NCBI GenBank assembly: GCA_964632945.1
Contig: CAZWCX010000038.1
Coordinates: 1 to 54,557 of the forward strand
DNA: 54,557 nucleotides
Direction: 5' to 3'
Source: CAZWCX01 sp964632945
Lineage (GTDB): Bacteria; Planctomycetota; MHYJ01; WSZJ01; CAZWCX01
Part shown: positions 1 to 10,881 of the stretch, one piece after another
How positions within the stretch are numbered: position 1 is the stretch's first letter
How the letters are laid out: each line of letters opens with the position of its first letter
Made by a program: the position numbers and the translations under genes
The notes under the pieces: generated by a model
Database searches by the model: none
Seen by the model: only the letters and a program-made list of their open reading frames with translations
What the model was told of the DNA's origin: nothing

Positions 1-47
1 GCGAAAATCGCCTCGGCCGAACCTAGGATCTCAAGATTGAAGACCCA

Positions 48-728
48 CTAGCCGCCCCGGCGTCCGCCCGCGCGCAGGGATCGGGCGAGGTCGTTCTGTC
101 CCTCCTCCTCGAGCCGGCGCAGGTAGCTCTCCGCCGCCTCGGTGGTACCCGCGGCGAGGGCGATGCGGGCCAGGGCCTCGAGGGCGGACCGGCTGCCGGG
201 GTCTTCCTGCAGGGCTTGCTCATAGGCGGAGACCGCCTTCCCCGGTTCTCCCGCGGTGAAGTAAGCCTTGCCCAGATTCACGAAGGTTCGCGCGTCGGGC
301 ACCAGGCCGGCCGAACGCTCCAGCGGTTCGATCGCCTCGCGCGCCCGATTCTGTCTCAGCAGAAGCGTGCCCTGGTTGTAGAACGCCTTGGGCGCCAGTT
401 CCGGTTCCAGGCGGGCGGCTTCATGGAATCCCATCAAGGCTTCGTCCAGCCGGCCGAGGGTCGCATGGCAGCAGGCGAGATGAAAGTGGTAGGTGCCGGA
501 CCGGTAGTGCTCCTGGAGTGCGAGGCGGAAGGAGGTCGCGGCCCGCTCGTGCCGTCCTGCTTGCTGATGGACGAGTCCCTCGCGAAAGAGCGCTGCATGT
601 CCGGGCGATCCGGGGGCAGCGGTCACCGGCGCGGGTCGGGGCGTTTCGGGGCGGACGGCGCAGCCCCACCCGGGGACGAATGCGACCAGGAAGACCAGGG
701 ACCAGAAAATGGCTTGTGTCCTGGGCAT
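48..728 (-). CDS. TPR-repeat lipoprotein
   Basis: A 226-residue protein likely to be exported and lipid-anchored: the N-terminus is a hydrophobic signal (about residues 7-20) followed by a lipobox-like VPGWGC with Cys23. The remainder is a run of tetratricopeptide repeats (roughly residues 45-210), recognisable from helical units such as HLACCHATLGRLDEALMGF, FNQ/NLGKAYFTAGEPGKAV and ALARIALAAGTTEAAESYL. The ATG at 728 is chosen because a GGGAGG stands about 6 bases upstream; an in-frame ATG 180 bases earlier would add a Pro/Arg-rich tail in front of the signal peptide. TPR proteins act as protein-binding scaffolds; no partner can be named. It is transcribed away from the secreted hypothetical at 1181. 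Confidence 0.8.
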   Translation of the reverse strand: MPRTQAIFWSLVFLVAFVPGWGCAVRPETPRPAPVTAAPGSPGHAALFREGLVHQQAGRHERAATSFRLALQEHYRSGTYHFHLACCHATLGRLDEALMGFHEAARLEPELAPKAFYNQGTLLLRQNRAREAIEPLERSAGLVPDARTFVNLGKAYFTAGEPGKAVSAYEQALQEDPGSRSALEALARIALAAGTTEAAESYLRRLEEEGQNDLARSLRAGGRRGG

Positions 729-1180
729 GACACCCTCCCGGCGCTTCGCCGTCGGGCGATCGCCCCGAAGGGGCGGGAGCGCCCTTCCAATCAGGGGGAT
801 CTCGTGCGGGTGGCCCGGCCCGGCGCGCCCTCCGCGCGGAAAACACGCCGCCGCGTCGGCCGGAGTCGGACTCCGGGCGTCGCGGCGGCCCGCCATGGGA
901 AACTGCAAACTAGCAGAGGGGTCGAGAGCCGGTCAAGCCCGCTTGCCCCGGACGCAACCTCGCGTCGGCAGGGCGGATGCGGATCCACCCGGCCCGGAAT
1001 CCGCATGCCGTGGCGGTTTCCGGCCTCCCCCCCCCGCACGGAAACGAGACCGGGAGGAAATGATTATTCTTTGTGGGACGGCGGCCCCGACACGCAAGAG
1101 GAGGGGGACGGGCGACGCGCCGGAGGCTCCGGCGGACGGTAAATCGGCCCGCCGCAACCTTTGAACGGGAGGACCCGCCC
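729..1180. other. divergent intergenic region
   Basis: About 450 bases between two divergently transcribed genes. Apart from the candidate minus-strand promoter and the ribosome binding site of the gene at 1181, I see no RNA gene or convincing coding sequence. A 34-codon ORF at 1060-1164 has a purine run only 2 bases from its ATG and no recognisable product. Confidence 0.5.
907..936 (-). promoter_or_regulatory. possible sigma70-type promoter for the TPR lipoprotein
   Basis: Read on the minus strand, TTGACC (931-936) and TAGTTT (907-912) are separated by 18 bases. The match is moderate and the leader to the start codon at 728 would be about 170 bases, so this is only a candidate. Confidence 0.3.
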
Positions 1181-2563
1181 ATGCGAAGACTCGGCAGCGA
1201 AATCTCGGCGCTTCGGATCCTGTGCCTGGCGGTGGCGCTTTTCGCGGGGCGCGGTCCGTCGGCCGCGGCGGAACCGCAGACCGACCCGGAGGGATACGTG
1301 GCGGTAGACCTGAAATTCGTGCCGTGGAAGCAGCCGCGGAGCAAGGAAGGGCACGAACACCTGCCCTTCACGTGCCCGCGGTCGCTGGAGGGCGTGGACG
1401 AGGTCCAGGACGCCTCGGGGCAGCAGTACTTGCCGCTGCAGTTCCGCGGGCACCCGGGGGTACGGGTCGTTTCGCTCGAGACCAGCCTGGAACTCGATCT
1501 GGACAACGACGGCCGGATCGATGCCAAGGCCAAGGGGAGAGAGAGTTGCATTCCGACGACCCTGGTGGCGGCCGACGGCGCTCCGGTGCCCTACCTCCTG
1601 CGCGTGACCCGGGTGGAAATCTCCGGATCCAGCGTCGACTGGGTCTACCAGCGCTCTTGTTTCATGGAGGGGGTGTTCGACCGGACGCGGATCTGCCTCA
1701 TCGATGACGACAGCAACGGCATCTACGGCGAAGTCGGACGGGACGCGATCGCGATCGGCAACCAGGCGGATCATGCGGTCCCGCTGGGGAAGATGGTCCA
1801 CATCAACGGGCGCATCTACCATGTCAAGGTGGAGGCGACCGGCGCGCGGATGTGGTTGAAGCCGTACGAGGGGGAGACGGGAAGAATCGATGCGAGCGGC
1901 GGGTACCAGGCGGTCGGAAAGCTGGCCTGGGCTGTGTTCCGGAGCGGGGACTCGTGGTTCGACTGCGCGGGTCGATCGGGGGAAGCGGCGGTGTCGGTGC
2001 CCGTGGGAACGTACGAATTCGAAATGGGGCGTGTGGTCAACCGTCCGCAGGGGGCGCGGATCCGCAAGGGCAGGATGCCGTCCGTGCAGGTCCGGCGGGA
2101 CGAGACCACCCGCCTGGCGTGGGGCGGGCCCGTGACGATCCGCTTCGACTACCAGTTCCAGGGACGGGTGCTGGCGATCGGTCCCAACCGGATGGGGATG
2201 CAGATGGTCGCCCAGGGGATGGCGCCCGCGAATGTCCGCTCGCGCGTGGTGGGGATGGTCGCCCACGAAGGCGGGGGGGACGAAGTCGAAGCCGAAGGCC
2301 GTGCCGGCGAGGTGTACTGGCGGTTCGAGCCGGAAGACATGACCCCGAAGGTGATGATCCGGAAGAAGGACTCGAAAAAGATCGTCCATCGCGGGACCAT
2401 CATCCTGCAGCCAGATCCGCGCCGCTATCACCCCGGCTGGGCGATGTGGCGAAACGAGTACTCGGAGCAGGTGAAGAACGAGCAGGGACCGTTCGAGGTG
2501 CGCCTGGAGGAGGACCAGTTCACCAAACTGTTCCGCGAGTTCATGGTGGGGGATTGGAAGTGA
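1181..2563 (+). CDS. secreted hypothetical protein with Ca-loop-like motifs
   Basis: A 460-residue protein of unknown function. Residues 1-28 form a signal peptide (basic start, hydrophobic core ILCLAVALFA, small residues before AEPQT). Two acidic loops resemble calcium-binding EF-hand or dockerin loops: LDLDNDGRIDAKAKG near residue 110 and IDDDSNGIYGEVG near residue 175. The C-terminal third is beta-rich with no repeat I recognise. The ATG at 1181 is preceded by GGGAGG at about 8 bases and opens the signal peptide, so it is preferred over the upstream in-frame ATG at 1073. Likely periplasmic or exported; similar secreted proteins are common in Planctomycetota, but I cannot assign a family. 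Confidence 0.75.
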   Translation: MRRLGSEISALRILCLAVALFAGRGPSAAAEPQTDPEGYVAVDLKFVPWKQPRSKEGHEHLPFTCPRSLEGVDEVQDASGQQYLPLQFRGHPGVRVVSLETSLELDLDNDGRIDAKAKGRESCIPTTLVAADGAPVPYLLRVTRVEISGSSVDWVYQRSCFMEGVFDRTRICLIDDDSNGIYGEVGRDAIAIGNQADHAVPLGKMVHINGRIYHVKVEATGARMWLKPYEGETGRIDASGGYQAVGKLAWAVFRSGDSWFDCAGRSGEAAVSVPVGTYEFEMGRVVNRPQGARIRKGRMPSVQVRRDETTRLAWGGPVTIRFDYQFQGRVLAIGPNRMGMQMVAQGMAPANVRSRVVGMVAHEGGGDEVEAEGRAGEVYWRFEPEDMTPKVMIRKKDSKKIVHRGTIILQPDPRRYHPGWAMWRNEYSEQVKNEQGPFEVRLEEDQFTKLFREFMVGDWK

Positions 2564-2720
2564 GCGGAGCGGCCTGACCGGTGGACGGGGAACCGACGAT
2601 CGACGGTCCGGTCCCTTGCGTCCGGAGCGCACCTGCGGATAGGATGGGACGGCGAAAATCCTCCCCGTTCAGCCGCGAGGGACGCAGCGCGGGGCGGGTG
2701 GACCGAACGGAGGAATCAGC

Positions 2721-3362
2721 ATGAAGTCGGCATGGATGGGGATCATGGCTGGGGTACTGGCGGTGGGAACGGTCATGGCCGAAGAGCCGGCCGGCGGCAC
2801 CAAGGACGAGAAGAAACTTCACGCGGTTTTCGAGACCGAGAAGGGAAACATCCGCATCGAGCTCTTCGCGGATCAGGTGCCGTTGACCGTGGCCAGTTTC
2901 GTCAATCTGGTGGAGCGGGGGTTCCATGACGGGCTGCGCTTCCACCGGGTCATTCCGGACTTCATGATCCAGGGCGGAGATCCCCGCGGCGACGGCAGCG
3001 GCGGTCCGGGGTACGAGTTCGAGGACGAAATCGTGCCGGCTCTGAAGCACTCGAGCGCGGGGATTCTCTCCATGGCCAACGCCGGCCCCCGGACCAACGG
3101 CAGCCAGTTCTTCATCACGCACAAGGAAACCCCCTGGCTCGACGGCAAGCACACCGTCTTCGGCCGCGTGGTGGAAGGGCAGGCGATCGTCGACCAGATC
3201 GTGCGGGGCGACAAGGTGATCTCCGTGCGATTGGAAGGGGACGCCGGCGCACTGAAAGAGAAGATGAAGGCCCGGCTGGAGGAATGGAACAAGGTCCTGG
3301 ATGCAAAGTACCCGCGCAAGGACAAGGAAAAGAAGGAAGAGAAGGCGGAAAAGGGAGGATAG
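2721..3362 (+). CDS. cyclophilin-type peptidyl-prolyl isomerase, exported
   Basis: A 213-residue cyclophilin that should catalyse cis-trans isomerisation of Xaa-Pro bonds in periplasmic proteins. A signal peptide occupies residues 1-20 (ends TVMA). The domain (about 31-185) carries the family core: FHRVIPDFMIQGGD with the catalytic-type Arg, then SMANAGPRTNGSQFFI and a Trp-Leu-Asp-Gly-Lys-His-xx-Phe-Gly segment of the active site and substrate groove. The C-terminal 25 residues are a Lys/Glu-rich tail, unusual but probably flexible. An AGGAATCAGC precedes the ATG. It follows the secreted hypothetical by 157 bases and may be transcribed with it. Confidence 0.92.
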   Translation: MKSAWMGIMAGVLAVGTVMAEEPAGGTKDEKKLHAVFETEKGNIRIELFADQVPLTVASFVNLVERGFHDGLRFHRVIPDFMIQGGDPRGDGSGGPGYEFEDEIVPALKHSSAGILSMANAGPRTNGSQFFITHKETPWLDGKHTVFGRVVEGQAIVDQIVRGDKVISVRLEGDAGALKEKMKARLEEWNKVLDAKYPRKDKEKKEEKAEKGG

Positions 3363-3748
3363 CAGCCTCGCGCAGCCGAGGGAGCGCCCGAGTCGGGGGC
3401 GGGCGCTCCGCCGGTCGGACCCGCGCCCGACACGCGCGCCTCGGCACCCGGCGCAACTCCGGAGATCCGGATGCGCGTTTTCGTCCACCCGTCCTCCGGC
3501 GGCGTCCTGCGATCCCGCGCCGCCGTGCGGCCGGCACGCGGCGGGTCTGCTCTGCCGTGCCGGCGCCCCCCCAATCGCCCCTTCCCCCGAGCGTCGGCGC
3601 GGTCGCTCCGTCCTCCGGCTCCGGCGCCGCGGAAGCGATCGTCGACCGATTCCCGCGGACACCCCGGGCCGACGCGGGTTGACGGATTCCGTCGCGGCGT
3701 GGTTCACTGGAGTCCGCCGCCGCGAGGGAACGACGAAAGGACGAGGAA
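3363..3748. other. GC-rich intergenic region
   Basis: 386 bases between the cyclophilin gene and glgX. It holds a strong hairpin at 3381-3409 (listed separately) and the ribosome binding site of glgX. I see no convincing gene or promoter with good -10 and -35 boxes. Confidence 0.5.
3381..3409 (+). terminator. terminator-like hairpin after cyclophilin gene
   Basis: GGAGCGCCC (3381-3389) and GGGCGCTCC (3401-3409) form a perfect 9-bp stem with an 11-base loop, starting 19 bases past the stop codon. There is no following T-run, so it is a hairpin-type terminator at best, or an mRNA 3' stabiliser. Confidence 0.45.
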
Positions 3749-5880
<2,132 letters not shown>

Positions 5881-5884
<4 letters not shown>

Positions 5885-7185
5885 AGCCGATGGAGCAGTT
5901 GGTGCGCTCGTACATCGAGGCGCAACCGGAATCCGCCGCGCGCGCGTTCGACGTCCTCGACGCGGCCGAAGGCGCGAAGATCCTCGCGAAACTGCCGACC
6001 GACGCGGTCGCGGTGCTGCTGGAGAAGCTCGCCGCGCACACCGCCGGGGCCATGCTGCAGCATCTGCCGGAGGAGTTTTCCGGGCGCGTCATCGAGGCCA
6101 TGACGCCCCGGCAGGCTTCGGTGCTCCTGCGCAATCTGGAGGACGCCCGCCGCGAGGAGGTGCTGACTCGCCTGCCGGAGAAGGCCGGGCGCGCGCTTCG
6201 CGACATGCTGCGCTACCCGCCTGAGACGGCCGGCGGGATGATGGTCCCGCACGTGACGGCGATCCCGATGGACTTGACCGCGCAGGGGGCGACGGCCCTC
6301 CTCCGCAAGGCCCCGCGCGAGACGGTCTTCTATCTCTACGGCGTCGATCGCGAGGGGAAGCTCGTCGGGGTCCTTTCCCTCCGCGACCTGCTCCTCGCCT
6401 CGCCCAAGGATCCCATCGCCCCTCTGCTCAACCGGGAGATCATGGCCGTTCCGGCGACCATGGATCGTGAGGAGGTGGTCGCCCTGATGCGTCATCGGCG
6501 GTTCGTCGCGCTGCCGGTGGTGGACGCCGACGGGCGCCTGATCGGGGTCGTGAAGCCGGAAGAAATGCGCCAGGCCGTGGAAGAAGAGGCGTTCGAAGAC
6601 CTCCAGCGCCTGGTCGGCGCCGGCGCCGACGAGCACGCCATGGAACCGGTCTCCAAGGTCATCCGGCGCCGCCTGCCCTGGCTGTACGTGAACCTGGGCA
6701 CGGCGTTCCTCGCCTCTTCCGTGGTGGGACTGTTCAGCGACATTCTGCACCGATTCCCCGCGCTGGCCGTGCTGCTGCCGATCGTGTCCGGTCAGGGCGG
6801 AAACTCGGGCGCCCAGTCGCTGGCCGTGGTGATTCGCGGATTGGCCCTGCGGGAGATTCCTCCCGGGGGATCTCTGCGGGTCGTTGTCAAGGAGGGCATC
6901 GCCGGCCTGCTCAACGGACTGGCCGTTGCGGTGGTCACCGCAGGGGCGATCCGCCTCTGGAGCGGAAACGACGGGATGGCGCTCGTCATCGGCCTCGCCA
7001 TGATCGTCAACATGCTCGCGGCAGGCGTCGCGGGCGCGGCGATTCCGGTGGTCCTGCGCGCGCTGGGCCGCGACCCCGCGCAGTCGTCCTCGATCTTCCT
7101 GACCACCGTGACCGACGTGGTCGGCTTCGCCGCATTCCTCGGCTTCGCCCTGATCTTCGCCCCGTTGCTCGGGCCGGAGCGGTAG
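5881..7185 (+). CDS. mgtE: magnesium transporter MgtE
   Basis: A 434-residue Mg2+ channel/transporter. The order is: cytosolic superhelical MgtE_N domain (about 10-120, with repeats such as LAKLPTDAVAVLLEKL), a paired CBS module (about 130-260, YLYGVDREGKLVGVLSLRDLL and FVALPVVDADGRLIGVV), a connecting helix, then five hydrophobic segments in residues about 280-430. The pore region carries PIVSGQGGNSGAQS, a family hallmark, and the last segments have TTVTDVVGF with the conserved Asp near the Mg site. The start ATG lies inside the glgX stop (ATGA), so it is chosen over an in-frame ATG 126 bases earlier within glgX. Family members close when cytosolic Mg2+ binds between the N and CBS domains. 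Confidence 0.95.
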
Positions 7186-7201
7186 TGCGGCCGGTCGTCG
7201 G

Positions 7202-9661
7202 CTACTCCGCGGCCGGGGACTTGCCCGCATCCCGACCCGCGCCGAAGCATGCGCTCATCCGCTCGCGCAGGCGTTCCAGCCGGATCTCGGAAATCTGCCA
7301 GCGGCGGATGTTCGGCTTGAAGATCAGCGGCAGCGAGGAGGTGACGAAAATCTCCGCCAGCGTCGCCGTCCCGATCGAGACGACCCCCAGGAGCCCGAAC
7401 GTTTGGCTCAGCCGGAAGGAGGAGAACATCGCCACGCTGAACCCGCACATGAGGAGAAGATTGGAGAACACCATCGGCTTGCCCGCGGCGGCGAGCGCGC
7501 GGTACATGGCCGCCGTGTAGTCGCCGTCCTTCAGGATCTCGACCCGATATCGGAGGAGGTACTGCACGGTGTTTTCCACCGTCAGTCCAAGCGTGATGGC
7601 GAACGTGGTGACCGTGGAGTAGTTGAGATCGAACCCGAACGCCCCCATGATCCCGGCGGTCACCACCGGCGGAATGAGATTGGGGGTCATGGCCATCAGC
7701 CCCACGCCCCAGGAGCGGAAGATGGCGGCGAACATCACGAGCAGCACGACCGCAAGCTGAAGAGTCGACCAGAGCGATCCGGAGATGGTCTCGTCGAGGA
7801 TCGCCTTGGCCATGTAGGACTTGCCGGTGGGATGAACGGCACGGAGCGGACCGTCGGCGGGGATCTGCGTGCGGGCGAAATCGATGAAGCGCCCGAGTTC
7901 CTTCGAATTGGACATCATGCGGAGGCTCAGACGGGCGTCCTTCCACTCCGGGTCGACCGCCCCGCGGAGGAGTTCGTGGTTGGGATTGCGTTTCTCGAGG
8001 AAGTCCCGCACGAGTTTGAGGCGGGCCGGGTCCTCGGGGATGATCCGGTGGGCCTCCAGGTCGAACGCGAGCATCTCCTTGCGGACCCGGCTCACCAGGT
8101 CCGCCCCGGGCTTGAGCATCTCCAGCCCGAATCGGCGCAGCAGGTGCTCTTCGCGAGCAAGCAGGGCATGAGCGTCACGCACCAGGTTCACGATCGACCC
8201 GGTGTAGGAGATCCGGTGCTCGAACCCCGGGGCGGAGGTCAGGGCGCTTTCGAATCGGCCGATGGCCGCCAGGGTCCCCGGTTCCAGCAACCCGTCCGTC
8301 TGAATCCAGAAGTCGGTCGAAAACACCGCCGACAGGTTGCGGTCGATGAAGGCATGCGCCTGGTAGAGTTCGCCGTCCCGGCGCATGTCCTGCAGCCAGG
8401 AGGAGCGGACCTGGATGCGGGTCATCCCCCAGAGGGCGAACACGAGGACGGCGGCGAGGACGCCGTATACCCAGCGGCGTCCGTGTTCGTTCACCCAGCC
8501 GATCCCCCGGATCATCCGCTCCGAGACCACGCGCGCGATGGAGTCGCCGAACCGGACCTGGAGATGCGCGGCGGGAACGATGTCGAGCAGCGTCGGCAAC
8601 AGCACCACGGCCGCCAGGTACGACAGGAAAATGCCGGCCGCGGTCGCATACCCGAATTCGCGCATCATGTGCATGTCGGAGAACATCATGGTCCCGAACC
8701 CGAGCGCGTTCGTGACGCTGGTCAGGAAGCAGGCCCCGGCCATGTAGAACACGACCCAGGCCACCGCCTCGCGCGTGTCGCGCCGCTGCCGCGTCTCCTC
8801 GTGATAGTGCGACAGGACGTGGATCGACTCCGAGAGCCCGACCACGAGAATCAGCGTCGGCACCATGTTGGTGAGGATGCCGATCGGGATGCCGAACAGG
8901 CGCAGGAGGGCCAGGGTCCCCGCGATCGCCGCGAAGATGGTGCCGAGGAGCAGGACCGTGCCCGTGAGATTGCGGAAGTACATCGCCAGCAGGATGAGGA
9001 CCACCAGGATCGACAGGGGAAGCAGGGTGAAAAAGTCCCTGCGAATGAGGCGACCGTACTCGGCCTCGATCACCGGGATGCCGGCCAGGTGGTACTGGAT
9101 GCCGGTGGCCTCGCGGGCTCCGTCGAGCGCGGCGCGGATCTCCGTCAGCGTGCGCAGTTCCGCCTCCGCGGGGTCGTCCGCCAGACTGAGGATGAGGCAA
9201 GACGTGGTTCCGTCCGCGGAACAGATCAGGCCGCGGGAGACCGGGCTGGTGGTGAGGTCCCGGTGCAGGACTTCGGCGTCGTAGAGGCCGGGAAGCCGGA
9301 CCTCCCGCGACATCCGTTCCGCGTACTGCATCATCGCCGGCAGGGAAAAGACTCGCAGGACGCCGGGTACTCCCGTCAGTTGTTCGGCGAGGCGGGCGAC
9401 CGCTTCACGGTCGGCGCGCTCGAAGACGTTGGGGGTCTTGTAGGCGATGAAGATGACTCGGTTGTCCTCGCCGAACCGCTTCATGAACTCCTGGTAGCGG
9501 ATCGTCTCCGGCGAGTCCGATTGGAAGAGCGCCTCGAGGGAGAATTCGAAGGCGACGTCCTTGGCCAGCCAGACCGACGCGAGGATCAACAGCGCCGAGA
9601 CGGCGAAGAGGAGGCGGGAGCGGCGGAGCGCCAGGCGGATCGTGTCGACGAAGAGGTCCAT
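7202..9661 (-). CDS. RND superfamily exporter (HAE3/MMPL type)
   Basis: An 819-residue inner-membrane transporter with the duplicated RND layout: TM1 (about 14-32), a large periplasmic loop, then a five-helix bundle near residues 210-360; a second TM (near 405-425), second loop, and second bundle at about 635-790. FEFSLEALFQSDSPE after TM1 is typical of 'predicted RND exporters' (hydrophobe/amphiphile efflux-3), which often move lipids or hopanoids. No membrane-fusion partner is encoded nearby. The cupin gene ends 15 bases upstream, so the two probably form an operon. It converges with mgtE, with 16 bases between stops. Substrate unknown. Confidence 0.88.
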   Translation of the reverse strand: MDLFVDTIRLALRRSRLLFAVSALLILASVWLAKDVAFEFSLEALFQSDSPETIRYQEFMKRFGEDNRVIFIAYKTPNVFERADREAVARLAEQLTGVPGVLRVFSLPAMMQYAERMSREVRLPGLYDAEVLHRDLTTSPVSRGLICSADGTTSCLILSLADDPAEAELRTLTEIRAALDGAREATGIQYHLAGIPVIEAEYGRLIRRDFFTLLPLSILVVLILLAMYFRNLTGTVLLLGTIFAAIAGTLALLRLFGIPIGILTNMVPTLILVVGLSESIHVLSHYHEETRQRRDTREAVAWVVFYMAGACFLTSVTNALGFGTMMFSDMHMMREFGYATAAGIFLSYLAAVVLLPTLLDIVPAAHLQVRFGDSIARVVSERMIRGIGWVNEHGRRWVYGVLAAVLVFALWGMTRIQVRSSWLQDMRRDGELYQAHAFIDRNLSAVFSTDFWIQTDGLLEPGTLAAIGRFESALTSAPGFEHRISYTGSIVNLVRDAHALLAREEHLLRRFGLEMLKPGADLVSRVRKEMLAFDLEAHRIIPEDPARLKLVRDFLEKRNPNHELLRGAVDPEWKDARLSLRMMSNSKELGRFIDFARTQIPADGPLRAVHPTGKSYMAKAILDETISGSLWSTLQLAVVLLVMFAAIFRSWGVGLMAMTPNLIPPVVTAGIMGAFGFDLNYSTVTTFAITLGLTVENTVQYLLRYRVEILKDGDYTAAMYRALAAAGKPMVFSNLLLMCGFSVAMFSSFRLSQTFGLLGVVSIGTATLAEIFVTSSLPLIFKPNIRRWQISEIRLERLRERMSACFGAGRDAGKSPAAE

Positions 9662-9676
9662 GCGCGGGCGCCATCC

Positions 9677-10042
9677 TTACTCGGCGTCGCGCCGGGCCGC
9701 TTCGAGCGCGAACGCGGGCAGGCAGACGGCGACGTATTCTGCGCCTTCGTCCGCAGGCGTGGAGTAGCGAACCCATTCCCCGGCGCGCGTGACGACCGCC
9801 TGACCGGCGCGGACGTCGAGGGCGCCCCCCGCGTGCTCGACGCGCAGCAGCCCGCGCAGGACGACCGTGTACTCGTCGAAGGCGGGGGTCTGCCCGGGTT
9901 CCACCCAGCCCCCGGGGCTGCGCATGTGGGCGATGCTGACCTGGTCATGGCCCGAGTTGACGCGCCCCACGTACTCGTCGATCCGCTTGGGCCGGGTGCC
10001 GGCGGCGGCGACCCGGGTGGGGCTGGAAATCAGCGTGGGCAT
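9677..10042 (-). CDS. small cupin-domain protein
   Basis: A 121-residue single-domain cupin without signal peptide. The jelly-roll core runs from about residue 30 to 105 (FDEYTVVLRGLLRVEHAGGALDVRAGQ), with the two beta-hairpin motifs reduced: the first lacks the usual HxH pair, so metal binding is uncertain. The ATG at 10042 is preceded by GGAGG at 5-6 bases; an ATG at 10054 overlaps that ribosome binding site and is rejected. Cupins of this length are often ethanolamine-utilisation-like or sugar-binding proteins. It lies 15 bases upstream of the RND exporter and is probably co-transcribed. Confidence 0.75.
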   Translation of the reverse strand: MPTLISSPTRVAAAGTRPKRIDEYVGRVNSGHDQVSIAHMRSPGGWVEPGQTPAFDEYTVVLRGLLRVEHAGGALDVRAGQAVVTRAGEWVRYSTPADEGAEYVAVCLPAFALEAARRDAE

Positions 10043-10180
10043 CGCGGCCTCCATGGGGCGAGGGGGAAGGGGGTTGACTCTACACCGCGACGCACGGAAT
10101 TGCCAATCTCCGAGTGTCTGCAAGCAGGGGCGCGGATTCGCTCCCTCCGGATCCGCCGCGGGCGGAGGCCGGGACCCGCG

Positions 10181-10717
10181 TCAGGGCCGATGCTTCCAGG
10201 TGACCCCCTCCTTGACGAACTCCATCGTCCCGCTGCGTCCGTCCGGTTGCCGCACGGTCACACTGGCGCGCTGCCGGTCGATGCGGATCTCGACCACCTC
10301 CAGGTTGTCGGTGGGGAACTTGCCGGGATCCGCGCTCACCTCGGAGGCGAGCATGCGGGCCGCCACCGCCTGCGGCAGTTGACTCTTCAACTGTTCCTCG
10401 GTGATCCCCATCCTGGCCAACTGCTCGCGCACTTCCGCCTTCTGGGCGTCGGTCCCGTCGACGAGGATCTTCTTCATCCGGTCGATCTCGTTCAATCTGC
10501 CCTGTTGATACTCCGACGCCATGAGGCCGAAGAGCTTCTCGAAGTCCCCGTTCGCGCGGGCCTCGCCCATCGAGGCAACCGCCTTGGACACCCCCGCATC
10601 CGCTCCGCTCATCCCCAGGTGGTAGCGGATCATCCCCTGCTTCCACCAAGCCAGGGCGCCGAGGAGCGCGAGGACCACGAGGCAGCCTTTCAGCTTTTCT
10701 TTCGTCTTGGGGTGCAT
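10181..10717 (-). CDS. membrane-anchored hypothetical protein
   Basis: A 178-residue protein of unknown function. One N-terminal transmembrane segment (about residues 11-27, CLVVLALLGALAWW) is followed by a predicted soluble, largely extracytoplasmic region with helices and a C-terminal beta stretch (VEIRIDRQRASVTVRQPDG). GGAGA stands 8 bases before the ATG. It is transcribed away from the Ser/Thr kinase at 10882 across a 164-base gap and is separated by 138 bases from the cupin gene downstream. No family recognised. Confidence 0.65.
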   Translation of the reverse strand: MHPKTKEKLKGCLVVLALLGALAWWKQGMIRYHLGMSGADAGVSKAVASMGEARANGDFEKLFGLMASEYQQGRLNEIDRMKKILVDGTDAQKAEVREQLARMGITEEQLKSQLPQAVAARMLASEVSADPGKFPTDNLEVVEIRIDRQRASVTVRQPDGRSGTMEFVKEGVTWKHRP

Positions 10718-10847
10718 CGGCCGATCTCCATCGTTGGGCGAGGGACCCGAGTCCGCCCAGGATTGTAGGCGACGAACGGCCGGAATTCCATGCCTGACCC
10801 GGGCAAATTTGTGATCTCGCCCCTTCTCTCCGCGCGGCGGGTCCCGC

Positions 10848-10853
10848 TATAAT
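10848..10853 (+). promoter_or_regulatory. candidate -10 box of the kinase gene
   Basis: A perfect TATAAT at 10848-10853 lies 28 bases before the kinase start codon in an otherwise GC-rich stretch. The -35 region about 18 bases upstream (TTCTCT) is poor, so this may be an activated or extended -10 promoter. Confidence 0.4.
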
Positions 10854-10881
10854 CCGGGCGACTTCAACCTGGGGAGGGACG

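Noticed and set aside
1060..1164. 34-codon ORF preceded by GGGAGGAA
   Set aside because: The purine run is only 2 bases from the ATG, and the product (basic, Ala/Gly-rich) has no recognisable feature.
7403..10768. 1,121-codon open frame on the plus strand
   Set aside because: It is the antisense shadow of the RND exporter and cupin genes, without any recognisable domain.
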